DNA of 64,000 bases from Chryseobacterium carnipullorum (GTDB lineage Bacteria > Bacteroidota > Bacteroidia > Flavobacteriales > Weeksellaceae): positions 62,001 through 126,000 of the forward strand of contig NZ_FRCD01000005.1 in NCBI RefSeq assembly GCF_900142785.1, written 5' to 3'. The translations under genes were made by a program, and so were the position numbers. Positions within the stretch are counted from its first letter, which is position 1. The number at the start of each line of letters is the position of its first letter. Shown piece by piece: positions 20,044-28,251 of this stretch. The notes beneath the pieces are model-generated. The model saw nothing but the letters and a program-made list of their open reading frames with translations. It was not told where the DNA came from and did not search any database.

Positions 20044-21084
20044 TCAATTTAATTTAGCGGTCAGTTTTTTAAATTGCTTTTCAGCATTCTTTCCTTCGTA
20101 AAGGATGGCATACACGGTATCAATAATCGGAAGCTTAAGATTTTTCTGCTTTGCAGTCTTATAAATAGAGTCAGCAGCATAATATCCTTCTGCCACCATA
20201 TTCATCGATTGGATTGCAGATTTTACAGTGTATCCTTTTCCGATGAGATTTCCTAAACTTCGGTTTCTTGAGAAAAGAGAGTATGCCGTTACCAAAAGAT
20301 CACCCAGATACGCACTTTCATTAACGTCTCTTGGAGCTTCATATACTGCTTCCAGGAAAATTTCCATTTCACGGATCGCATTGGAAACAAAAACGGCCGT
20401 GAAGTTATCTCCATAGCCCAATCCGCTTGCTATTCCGGCTCCGATGGCGAAAATATTTTTAAGAATGGCACTGTATTCGTTTCCTAAAATATCTTTACTG
20501 GAATGTACTTTGATAAAATCTGAACTGAAAATTCCGGTCAGTTTATTTGCTGTTTCATCTTCTACTGCGGCAACGGTGAGGTAAGAAAGCCTTTCCATAG
20601 CTACTTCTTCCGCGTGACATGGCCCTGCAATAACCGCCTGATTTCTGAAACCTATTTTAAATTCATCCCTTAAATAATGCGCTACCACATCATTGACTTT
20701 GGGAATAATTCCTTTAATCGCTGAAACAAAGATCTTGTCACCATATTCACAGGTCATTTTATCCATCGTATCAGAAAGGTAAATGGAAGGTGTTGCCAAT
20801 ACGATGACATCACAGGCACTTACCAATTCATTAATATCGGTTGTCAGTTTTAGACTTTTAAGATTAAAATTAACTGCTGTCAGGTAAGATGGGTTGTGTC
20901 CGCGAAGCTCTATAGCCCCTTTTACGAATTCGCTTCTTACACACCAGTGGACCACTTTACAGTTTTCAACAAGCATTTTTACGATAGCAGTTGCAAAACT
21001 TCCACTGCCTACTACCCCTACAGAAACTTCGTTTTTATTCTTTTTTGGATTCGAAGATTCGGAAATTATTTTCTTTTTAGCCAT
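20044..21084 (-). CDS. gpsA: NAD(P)H-dependent glycerol-3-phosphate dehydrogenase
   Basis: About 346 residues from the Met of MAKKKII; a longer in-frame start adds 24 hydrophobic residues that look non-coding. The Rossmann motif VGVVGSGSFATAIVKML, the ATPSIYLSD and SAIKGI blocks, the catalytic Lys region (LKNIFAIGAGIASGLGYGDN) and ESAYLGDLLVTAYSLFSRNR all fit GpsA. It reduces dihydroxyacetone phosphate to sn-glycerol 3-phosphate for phospholipid synthesis. Confidence 0.93.
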   Translation of the reverse strand: MAKKKIISESSNPKKNKNEVSVGVVGSGSFATAIVKMLVENCKVVHWCVRSEFVKGAIELRGHNPSYLTAVNFNLKSLKLTTDINELVSACDVIVLATPSIYLSDTMDKMTCEYGDKIFVSAIKGIIPKVNDVVAHYLRDEFKIGFRNQAVIAGPCHAEEVAMERLSYLTVAAVEDETANKLTGIFSSDFIKVHSSKDILGNEYSAILKNIFAIGAGIASGLGYGDNFTAVFVSNAIREMEIFLEAVYEAPRDVNESAYLGDLLVTAYSLFSRNRSLGNLIGKGYTVKSAIQSMNMVAEGYYAADSIYKTAKQKNLKLPIIDTVYAILYEGKNAEKQFKKLTAKLN

Positions 21085-21262
21085 AATTGAAATATGAACT
21101 ACAAATATATTAAAACAAAGGCGGAAGAAGGACTTTAGGCTTATGATAAAAGCCATTTTCTGAAAAAATTAACACTTAAACACAATTAAATATCTAATTA
21201 GACGTTAAATACAGAAAAAACTAAGTTTTCTTTAAAAATATACATCAAAGAGTATTTTTAAT

Positions 21263-21270
21263 TAAATTTG
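21263..21270 (+). promoter_or_regulatory. TAnnTTTG-type -7 box before the M23 peptidase
   Basis: TAAATTTG, a perfect match to the flavobacterial -7 consensus, lies about 40 nt before the ATG of the peptidase. No clear TTG is visible at the -33 position, so strength cannot be judged. Confidence 0.5.
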
Positions 21271-21311
21271 CACGCTTAAAACCGTTTTGTAATATACTTA
21301 AGAAAAGAAAT

Positions 21312-22343
21312 ATGAAGAAATTTCTAAACAGCAAGAAGAATGTGAATATTCTCCTGGGAGGACTTTTGCTGGTAGTTTTTGCACAGGCCATCTTTATCGC
21401 CAGGTTATTTTCTGAAAAGGATGACAAGATGTATGAAGTGAACCTTGTCAAGATCAACACTGAAAAAGACAGTGTAGATTATTTAAAAATGAAAACAGAT
21501 CTTACTTTGGTAGATCAAACGGTATCTGAACTTAATTCTTTCCTGAAATCCAAAGACATCTCCAATGAAAAAGTGATGATCCTCAGTAAAGACAGTATTT
21601 CAAATTCCGTATATCTGGCCAAGCAAGCCAACCGCTACAGTCAGTATCTCATGAATCTTCAAAAAAAGCTGATGGAAGTTCCTCTGGGAATGCCTACGGA
21701 CGGATATATCTCCTCTAATTTTGGTATCAGAAAAAATCCAATTCCTTTTAAAACCGTATTTGCTTCTGTAAAATCAAGTGCCGCAGAGTCTAAGCCAATA
21801 GCCGCTGCCGCTCCTAAACCGGAAGTAAAAGTAGAACCCGTTGAGAAAATCATTGAATTAACGGACAGCTATGGTAACAAAAGAGAAGTAAAAGTTATGG
21901 TAACGCCTAAAGCAGCACCTACTGCTCCGGCCCCATCGTCTGCAACTGCCACTTCAACAAAAGCTGTGGCCAGCAATTCTCCAGCTAAAGCGTCTATAGA
22001 AAAGAATAATCCACCTGCTGAAGCTGACCAGATGCAGTTCCATAAGGGGCTTGACATTGCGGTGGCGTTCGGTTCAGATGTGAGAGCTGCTGCTGCCGGA
22101 ACTGTTATTTTCTCCGGTCAGAAGGGTGGTTATGGAAACTGTGTTATCGTTTCTCACGGAAACGGACTGGCTACATTATATGGCCACTTGTCTCAATTGG
22201 TCTCTAAAGTGAACGAGAAAGTAAAAGTAGGACAGGTTATCGCGAAGTCTGGAAATTCCGGACGTTCTACAGGGCCTCACCTGCATTACGAAGTACATAA
22301 AAACAACACGCCGGTAAATCCGAAACTGTTTATGAATTTATAA
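21312..22343 (+). CDS. M23 family peptidoglycan endopeptidase with split catalytic domain
   Basis: A 343-residue protein with one N-terminal membrane anchor (residues 13-30), a coiled-coil region, then an M23/LytM domain. The domain start SSNFGIRKNPIPF is separated from its continuation QMQFHKGLDIAVAFG by an insert of about 105 Ala/Pro/Lys-rich residues. The zinc ligands (His and Asp of HKGLD, and HLHYE) are intact, so it should be active and periplasmic. It probably cleaves peptide cross-links in cell-wall growth or division. A -7 box and a strong terminator frame it as a single-gene unit. Confidence 0.88.
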   Translation: MKKFLNSKKNVNILLGGLLLVVFAQAIFIARLFSEKDDKMYEVNLVKINTEKDSVDYLKMKTDLTLVDQTVSELNSFLKSKDISNEKVMILSKDSISNSVYLAKQANRYSQYLMNLQKKLMEVPLGMPTDGYISSNFGIRKNPIPFKTVFASVKSSAAESKPIAAAAPKPEVKVEPVEKIIELTDSYGNKREVKVMVTPKAAPTAPAPSSATATSTKAVASNSPAKASIEKNNPPAEADQMQFHKGLDIAVAFGSDVRAAAAGTVIFSGQKGGYGNCVIVSHGNGLATLYGHLSQLVSKVNEKVKVGQVIAKSGNSGRSTGPHLHYEVHKNNTPVNPKLFMNL

Positions 22344-22375
22344 AAAAATGGCTGTCCAACGGACAGCCATTTTTT
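22344..22375 (+). terminator. Intrinsic terminator after the M23 gene
   Basis: AAAAATGGCTGTCC pairs with GGACAGCCATTTTT around a 3-nt loop, followed by T residues, directly after the stop codon. Confidence 0.9.
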
Positions 22376-22437
22376 ATGTAATATTATCAAAAGAAAATCT
22401 GTGTATTCTGAGAAATCCTTGGGAAACGAAAAACATC

Positions 22438-22635
22438 AACCACAAAAGTCACAAAAGCTTTTAAAACACAACTTATTTTTAAGTTAAATACATTAAACCG
22501 ATAAAGTGCACTAAAGTTTTATGAAAATCTTTGATTTTCTGCTTATGTGGTCTTATTATGTATCAGGATGATAAACTTTTGAAACTAAAGTGATCTAAAG
22601 TGTTTAAAACTATAAATTTTGTGACTTTTGTGGTT
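22438..22635. repeat. Long inverted-repeat element, 19-bp perfect arms
   Basis: Positions 22438-22456 (AACCACAAAAGTCACAAAA) and 22617-22635 are perfect reverse complements, enclosing about 160 bp of AT-rich sequence with weaker nested complementarity (ACTAAAG motifs). It fills the 425-bp gap between the M23 terminator and the MBL gene. It looks like a miniature interspersed repeat; no transposase is present. Confidence 0.6.
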
Positions 22636-22768
22636 TAAATAATTTAAGCGCGTGAGGGCTTTGAGAAACTCAGTCTCCCAGAAATATTTGTCATCAATGA
22701 TCTTGTTCTCGGAAAATATACTGTATTATCAATAAAAAACTGCCATCTAATGACAGCAGTTTTACATA

Positions 22769-23944
22769 TTATTTCAGAATTTTAAGAGTTCCTTTCAGAT
22801 GAGTGAATGATCCGTTAGGTTCTGCTATATTGGTATATATTATATTTTGATTATAATCCTGAATATGGGTCACATTAGAGCCTAATTTAGGTTCATGCCA
22901 GTAGACCATAAAGATATTCTTTGCTACTTCTACAGCAGTGTACCGGACCGTATCGGTATTTCCCTTTACGTTTCCGGAAACTCCGGTGAAGGACATTTCT
23001 TTATTGTTTTTGAAATCAAGAATGAATTTAAAAGTTCCGAAATCAGCTTCTACTTTGTTTCCTATGGCCGGATAAGGTGATCTCAAATCCCAGTTGATCT
23101 CTCCGAAGAAAACTTTCGCTCCCATTTCCAGTTCATCTTTTCCGTGAAGATCAGGGTATTTTTTTACCATAAAATCTACAACATCTGAGGATGTTTTGTT
23201 TTCAGTGACGGCCCTTTTATAGTTTTCAAGATAGTTTTTAACAAAATCAAGTGACTGAGTAGACACCGAAAGCTTTGCAAAATGGGAAGGAACGACCTGT
23301 TCAGGTTGTAGTGCTTTCATGGCATCAATCTGTGCGATCCACTGATCAATTGCTTTGATATTCTGAGTATCCGCCATCCAGATATGGGAATCTACTGATA
23401 CAGAAATACCACCGACTACAGTTTTTAGAGATGGAATCCAGACAAAACTGTGAGCAGAATCTTCAGCATTCATTTTGATTTCAATCTTATTTCCCTCCAG
23501 ATCAGGAATGGTGTTTACTGCTTCAGGAATAATGATCTCTGAGGGAGCATCTTCTTTAAGCTGCGGTTTCCACACGGCCATTTTATCATCTTTTGAGGCA
23601 GATATCAAGTAAGCAGTCTGCGCTGTAGAAATAATCTTTGCATTTGGAAATGCTTTTTTGATCACCTCTAAACCAAAGTAAAAATCGGGATCGCTGTGGG
23701 AAATAAAAACCGTTTTCAGATTTTTTCCCGTGGCCTTAATCTCTTTTACCAATTGTTCTGCATACTGCTTCTGAAACTGAGCATCGATAAGCACCGCATC
23801 TTTATCGCCATAAATAATGGTGGATGTAATAGGAAAAATAGCCTTGGGGCCGGGATTGTACACTTTAATCTTTAAATTCCCTGCAAACATAATGCTTACA
23901 AAACCCAGCAGTGTCAATAGTGATAATAATTTCTTTTTTAACAT
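22769..23944 (-). CDS. Exported MBL-fold hydrolase
   Basis: A 391-residue metallo-beta-lactamase-fold protein with a signal peptide (LSLLTLLGFVSIMFAG). The metal motif is degenerate: ISHSDPDFYFG where HxHxDH is canonical, so one or two ligands differ. A second His lies in VPSHFAKL. The C-terminal 130 residues form an extra domain. Function is unknown. It ends an operon-like run with the NmrA-like gene and the Rrf2 regulator upstream on the same strand. Confidence 0.75.
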   Translation of the reverse strand: MLKKKLLSLLTLLGFVSIMFAGNLKIKVYNPGPKAIFPITSTIIYGDKDAVLIDAQFQKQYAEQLVKEIKATGKNLKTVFISHSDPDFYFGLEVIKKAFPNAKIISTAQTAYLISASKDDKMAVWKPQLKEDAPSEIIIPEAVNTIPDLEGNKIEIKMNAEDSAHSFVWIPSLKTVVGGISVSVDSHIWMADTQNIKAIDQWIAQIDAMKALQPEQVVPSHFAKLSVSTQSLDFVKNYLENYKRAVTENKTSSDVVDFMVKKYPDLHGKDELEMGAKVFFGEINWDLRSPYPAIGNKVEADFGTFKFILDFKNNKEMSFTGVSGNVKGNTDTVRYTAVEVAKNIFMVYWHEPKLGSNVTHIQDYNQNIIYTNIAEPNGSFTHLKGTLKILK

Positions 23945-23962
23945 TGTCTTTTTTTTAAGGAA

Positions 23963-24616
23963 TTAGTAAGCTGCTGTAAAACGTTCACGGATATGGTTAT
24001 TTTGCTCCAGTTCGTCGACCAAAACGGCTGCTACATCTTCTACAGAAAGACGGCTTCTTCCGTTCTCATCAAAAACCGGAGTTTCTAAAGAGGTTCTGTA
24101 TTTCCCTGTTCTTTCCCCTACATTCGCCTGGTTCATTTCAATGGCAGGGCTGAAGAAAGTCCAGTCCAGTGTAGTGTTTTCTTTAATTTTGTTTAAATAA
24201 TCTCTTGCTGCCGTTGCACCTGGTTTGTAAGCCTCAGGGAAATCTGGTGTATCTACGATCTGTACATGATCCGGAGTATAAAGACTTCCTGCTCCTCCTA
24301 CCACGATCAGCCTTTTTACGCCTGATTTTTCTACTGCTTTTTCAATATTAACAGAACCATTCAGAAAATCATTGTAAAGATTTGGATTTGTCCAGCCAGC
24401 GTTGAATGCACTGATGACCGCATCACTTCCTTTTAAAGCTTCTGCCAGTTCTTCTGTATTGTTTACATCAACACTTTTTGCCGTCACGTTTTCTTTAGAT
24501 TCTACCTTAGAAGCATCTCTTACCAAAGCTTCCACAGCATATCCTCTTTCTGCCAATTCGTTCACCACATTTTTTCCCACAAAACCGGTTGCACCGATTA
24601 CTGATACTTTTTTCAT
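23963..24616 (-). CDS. NmrA-like NAD(P)-binding oxidoreductase
   Basis: A 217-residue atypical SDR: VIGATGFVGKNVVNELAERG is the nucleotide-binding motif, followed by the conserved LIVVGGAGSLY and DWTFFSPAIEM blocks. Such proteins act as redox sensors or small reductases. It lies 18 nt before the MBL gene, and its upstream region carries the same palindrome found before the Rrf2 gene, so it is probably Rrf2-controlled. Confidence 0.85.
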   Translation of the reverse strand: MKKVSVIGATGFVGKNVVNELAERGYAVEALVRDASKVESKENVTAKSVDVNNTEELAEALKGSDAVISAFNAGWTNPNLYNDFLNGSVNIEKAVEKSGVKRLIVVGGAGSLYTPDHVQIVDTPDFPEAYKPGATAARDYLNKIKENTTLDWTFFSPAIEMNQANVGERTGKYRTSLETPVFDENGRSRLSVEDVAAVLVDELEQNNHIRERFTAAY

Positions 24617-24639
24617 AATATTTTATTTTAAAATTAAAT

Positions 24640-24658
24640 TGTAATAACTTTTGTTACA
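24640..24658 (-). promoter_or_regulatory. Candidate Rrf2 operator before the NmrA-like gene
   Basis: On the minus strand this reads TGTAACAAAAGTTATTACA, an interrupted palindrome TGTAA-N9-TTACA. The same sequence with one change occurs upstream of the Rrf2 gene at 25121-25139, in the opposite orientation relative to its gene. Confidence 0.6.
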
Positions 24659-24675
24659 TTTATAGATAAAAAATT

Positions 24676-25086
24676 TTAATCAAACTGATCGCTGAATTCC
24701 TGCAATGATTTATTACCTAAAAATTGAGTAACCAACTGATCTGTTTCTTCAAACAAGGTCATTAAATGGTTATTGATCTCCTTCCCTACACTGCATTCCG
24801 GATTAGGATTCTGATTTTTTTTTCCTAAAACTTCGGTATTCTTTACCGCTCTGTAGATTTCAGAAATACTGATCTGATCTGCGCCCTTCGCAAGCTGGCT
24901 TCCGCCATCTTTTCCCTGTCTGCTGGCAATCAGGCCTGCTTCTCTCAATACACTTAATTCTTTCCTTACGATCACTGCATTGACATTCACGCTGCCTGCA
25001 ATCCATTCAGAAGTGAGCCACTCCTGAGGACTTTTCGCCAACAAGGTCATCATGTGTATCGCCGTAGCAAATCTTGTATTGTTCAT
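24676..25086 (-). CDS. Rrf2 family transcriptional regulator
   Basis: About 136 residues from the Met of MNNTRFATAIHMMTLLA. A winged-helix N-terminal domain (EWLTSEWIAGSVNVNAVIVRKELSVL, GLIASRQGKDGGSQLAK) is followed by a helix with a single Cys (NPECSVGKEI). That is too few Cys for an IscR/NsrR-type cluster, so a YwnA-like or thiol-based sensor is more likely. It probably represses itself and the downstream NmrA-MBL genes through the shared palindrome. Confidence 0.88.
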   Translation of the reverse strand: MNNTRFATAIHMMTLLAKSPQEWLTSEWIAGSVNVNAVIVRKELSVLREAGLIASRQGKDGGSQLAKGADQISISEIYRAVKNTEVLGKKNQNPNPECSVGKEINNHLMTLFEETDQLVTQFLGNKSLQEFSDQFD

Positions 25087-25099
25087 TATAATTACAGGG

Positions 25100-25139
25100 C
25101 AAAGATAAACATTTTTTAAATGTAACAAAATTTATTACA
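25100..25139 (-). promoter_or_regulatory. Rrf2 gene promoter with overlapping operator
   Basis: The minus strand has TATCTTTG (25100-25107), a match to the TAnnTTTG -7 box, with a TTG about 18 nt upstream. The palindrome TGTAA-N9-TTACA at 25121-25139 covers the -33 region, which suits autorepression. Confidence 0.6.
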
Positions 25140-25151
25140 GTTAAATTTTTC

Positions 25152-26102
25152 TTAAAGAATTAATTTGTCCAGATCCAGCAGCAGATAATTAATATTCTGG
25201 TTAATCGTTCTCGTTGCGGACTGCATCTGATTGAGCATCGCAGCACGGTTATGAAGATCATCAGCTCTGTAAAAACCTCCGTCGCTGAAGATCACCGACT
25301 GATCAGCCTCTTCTTTACTGTCATCAAACTGGTAATGAAGCCATCTTTCCTTCATACTGCTGATGATAGAATGTTTTTCTTTATTGGAGAATTTTTTCTC
25401 GGTATACATGTACCAGATGAATGGTGGAAAATTCGGAGACTCCAGCTTTTCTTTCCATATATCTCTCAATAGATTTCTCTGATGGATAAATTCTACTTTT
25501 TTTCCTTTTGGATTCAGGGTTGCCAAACCGAAACCTGCTCCCACGACTCCCCCACTGATATCAATCGCATTGCTCCATCCACCGTCTGAAACGATACCTC
25601 CTGCTATAGAGGCAGCCGCTCCCGTCACAATGGAGTAGAGAATCATTTTGTTATTTCTGGAATCATTAAGGTTATCCACATAATTTCCGATCTGTGCTAC
25701 CCTCTCCCCTTCACAATCAAATTCTGCGGCAACCGCATCCAATTCGGTAAGGGCAATGGTAATTTTACTGTTGATTTTACTTTTAAGCTGTAATACTTTT
25801 ACCTGGGCTGTAATGGATGAATCCTTTTTCAGATCAACAATTTTATGAACTTCGTCCAGATTATCCAAAGCATTCAAAATCAAAATACTCTGATCGGAGA
25901 ACATTCCCTGCAATTCTTTATTGGCCGCTAAAATAGAATCAGAATTGTATGATGGTACTCTGGTGCTGTAGTTATATTTAAAAGGTGCTTTACAGTAGCT
26001 GTCTTTTAAAGTAAGAATATTCTGTCTGATCACCTGATTCTTTTTGGAAATACAGGAAGTCAGCAAGCTGAATACTGCCAAAAGGTAAAAGAGTTTTTTC
26101 AT
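25152..26102 (-). CDS. Hypothetical lipoprotein with glycine-rich hydrophobic hairpin
   Basis: A 316-residue predicted lipoprotein (lipobox LLTSC at about residues 13-17). The middle has a helical region, then two hydrophobic glycine-rich stretches (YSIVTGAAASIAGGIVSD and ISGGVVGAGFGLATL, about residues 160-205) that resemble a glycine-zipper membrane hairpin. I do not recognise the family. It is a monocistronic-looking minus-strand gene between the Rrf2 and FKBP units. Confidence 0.65.
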   Translation of the reverse strand: MKKLFYLLAVFSLLTSCISKKNQVIRQNILTLKDSYCKAPFKYNYSTRVPSYNSDSILAANKELQGMFSDQSILILNALDNLDEVHKIVDLKKDSSITAQVKVLQLKSKINSKITIALTELDAVAAEFDCEGERVAQIGNYVDNLNDSRNNKMILYSIVTGAAASIAGGIVSDGGWSNAIDISGGVVGAGFGLATLNPKGKKVEFIHQRNLLRDIWKEKLESPNFPPFIWYMYTEKKFSNKEKHSIISSMKERWLHYQFDDSKEEADQSVIFSDGGFYRADDLHNRAAMLNQMQSATRTINQNINYLLLDLDKLIL

Positions 26103-26312
26103 TCAGTCTATATTTTTCTTTGTGTCATGTAGTTCGTTAATTGCAAAGGCTCGAAGAGATTCAGCTGTTTGTCTTTTTAAGGTGTAATGATTTTATCTTT
26201 TATACAATTTAAATACACCTATTTTATGGAAAAGTTGTAACGATAATTCTAAAAATTATTCCAATCCGTTCTATCCTTTGAAATTGATTGATACGAATAT
26301 AATACAAATAAA

Positions 26313-26340
26313 AAAAATTACCCGAATTCGGGTAATTTTT
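26313..26340 (-). terminator. Intrinsic terminator after the FKBP gene
   Basis: A perfect 28-bp palindrome built of AAAAATTACCCGAA and its complement, running into T residues on either strand. It lies 20 nt beyond the FKBP stop codon. Confidence 0.85.
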
Positions 26341-26360
26341 TAATCTATTTTTAAGCAGGA

Positions 26361-26795
26361 TTATTTTATATCCAGCAGCTCTACTTCAAAAACCAGTGTA
26401 GAATTGGGTCCGATTTCTTTGCTGATCTGCTGATCTCCATACGCTAAATGCGGAGGAAGAATCAGTCTCCATTTGCTTCCAACAGGCATTAACTGGAGTG
26501 CTTCTGTCCATCCCTTAATCACTTTGTTTAAAGGGAAAGAAGCGGGTGTTCCTCTTTTTACAGAGCTGTCGAATACTTTGCCGGAAATGGTCGTTCCGTG
26601 GTAGTGGCATTTTACCGTGGATTTAGGACCTGGTTTTGGGCCGTCGCCTTCAGTAATGATTTCGTATTGTAAACCGCTTGGTAATTGCACAACGCTTTCT
26701 CTCTTACCATATTCCATCATATATTCCTTACCATCGTTAAGGTTCTTTTCTGCCAGTTCTTTTTTCTTTTTAAATAACATATCTGCTACTCCCAT
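26361..26795 (-). CDS. FKBP-type peptidyl-prolyl cis-trans isomerase
   Basis: A 144-residue single-domain FKBP without a signal peptide. The domain runs from GLQYEIITEGDG to LVFEVELLDI with the usual VKCHYHGTTISGKVFDSS, GWTEALQLMPVGSKWRLILPP and LAYGDQ blocks of the active site. It is a cytoplasmic prolyl isomerase or chaperone. The short N-terminal helix resembles the dimerisation arm of MIP/FkpA proteins but is abbreviated. Confidence 0.92.
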   Translation of the reverse strand: MGVADMLFKKKKELAEKNLNDGKEYMMEYGKRESVVQLPSGLQYEIITEGDGPKPGPKSTVKCHYHGTTISGKVFDSSVKRGTPASFPLNKVIKGWTEALQLMPVGSKWRLILPPHLAYGDQQISKEIGPNSTLVFEVELLDIK

Positions 26796-27126
26796 TGTTG
26801 ATATTTTTTACAAAGATAGGAGTTTTGGAGAGAATGGAAGAAGGAAGCCGGAGGATGGAAGTTATGGAGGTAGATGGAAGGAATAATAGTTAAGATGTTG
26901 CTGGTTGTCGGTTTAGAATATAATGACGAAATAAATTTGCATCACAGCTAGCTGATGGGTGCATCGGAAGTTTTTCCTCCTTTTCCTCTTCCATCACTTC
27001 TGCTAAACCACAGATTAGCAAAACGTTCCCTTCCAACCCTATTGCCTGCTACAAAATTCAAGTAATTTTAATATTATGTTAACGCAGATTCCAAAACTTG
27101 GCGTTATAATTGAATTTAAAAACTAA
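26796..27126. other. Intergenic region, purine-rich low-complexity tract
   Basis: Positions 26820-26885 are rich in GGAAG/GGATGG motifs, similar to a short tract at 3828-3845. No ORF or RNA fold was recognised. The rest should hold the divergent promoters of the FKBP and catalase-like genes. Confidence 0.4.
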
Positions 27127-28131
27127 ATGCCAACACCACTAAAATATAACAGGAAATTTGATGAGCTTACTGAAGAGGAAAGAGAACTTCTGGAAATCAA
27201 TAAAAAAACGATTGCAGATTTCGTTGAACAGTCTTCTTCCATAAGTGATGTCAACTACGCTACCAGAAATGCTCATGCCAAAACTTATGCTACAGCAGAG
27301 GGGACATTCTTCATCGATAAAAATATTCCGGAAGAACTTCTCCCGTTTTTTGATAGCGAAAAATTTGACCTTACTATAAGGCTTTCCAATGCGAATCTGA
27401 AAATTAAAAACAAAGGAAACGATATTCCAGCCTATGGATTTGCTGTAAAAGTAAAGGATGAAAAAGGGGGCTTAATCGCTAATTTCCCTCTCGTTAATTT
27501 CCCTCTCTTCCCAACGAATTCGGTTTCTCATTTCCTGAAACTGTTTACTGCGGTGAACAGATTTTATATTAAAAAATGGAGCAGTTTTTTTTCACTGGCA
27601 GCTCAGTCTTTAAAAGTTGTACCTTCTGTTTTCACGCTATCATTCGCCAGGAATGTTTTTAAATTGTTGAGCAAAAGGAATGATTTTATTCTGTCTTTTG
27701 ATTATCATTCTGTAGGAGCTTACCGTCTTGGTGAATATATGATTAAAATAAAACTGGTTCCCCAATCTGTAGATAAACATTTTGGTAAAAAATCAAAGAT
27801 GAAAGAAGCTGTGAAAAACTTTTTCCAAGATCATGACTATACGGCAGATGTTCTGATCCAGTTTTGTTACGATCTGAAAGACCAGCCTGTCAATAGACTG
27901 AATGTGGAATGGAAAAATTCGTCTTATCTAAAGATTGGAGAAGTAAGAATAAATAAAGGCGATCTTTTGGATCCGCGCAATTGCAGCAATGAACTGTTAT
28001 CATTCAATCCATTTGAAAGCAAGATTTTTTTCCAGCCTGTGGGAAAGATACAGAAACTTCGTGATGAAGCCTATAAGGTTTCTATGCAGACCAGGAAAAA
28101 GATTAATAAGCTGTTACACGGAGTGAAGTGA
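27127..28131 (+). CDS. Catalase-superfamily protein
   Basis: A 334-residue protein without a signal peptide. The segment ARNAHAKTYATAEGTFFI-like (residues about 45-65), followed by a beta-barrel with FDLTIRLSNANLKI and AYGFAVKVKD, fits the catalase fold's N-terminal strands, where the distal His lies. It is shorter than true catalases, and I cannot confirm the proximal Tyr haem ligand. It could be a small catalase-like haem protein or a haem-free relative. It stands alone before a bidirectional terminator. Confidence 0.6.
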   Translation: MPTPLKYNRKFDELTEEERELLEINKKTIADFVEQSSSISDVNYATRNAHAKTYATAEGTFFIDKNIPEELLPFFDSEKFDLTIRLSNANLKIKNKGNDIPAYGFAVKVKDEKGGLIANFPLVNFPLFPTNSVSHFLKLFTAVNRFYIKKWSSFFSLAAQSLKVVPSVFTLSFARNVFKLLSKRNDFILSFDYHSVGAYRLGEYMIKIKLVPQSVDKHFGKKSKMKEAVKNFFQDHDYTADVLIQFCYDLKDQPVNRLNVEWKNSSYLKIGEVRINKGDLLDPRNCSNELLSFNPFESKIFFQPVGKIQKLRDEAYKVSMQTRKKINKLLHGVK

Positions 28132-28196
28132 GTGGTCAGTTCTGAATAGTGAATTACAAAATGTGAATATTTGTTAATTCAATTAATTTTTTAAAA

Positions 28197-28233
28197 TAAA
28201 AAAGGCTTTACAGATGGTAAAGCCTTTTTATAT
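28197..28233. terminator. Bidirectional intrinsic terminator
   Basis: AAAAGGCTTTAC pairs with GTAAAGCCTTTT around a short loop, with A and T runs on both sides. It separates the catalase-like gene from the convergent ter operon. Confidence 0.85.
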
Positions 28234-28251
28234 GATCAGGTTTTGCGATTC

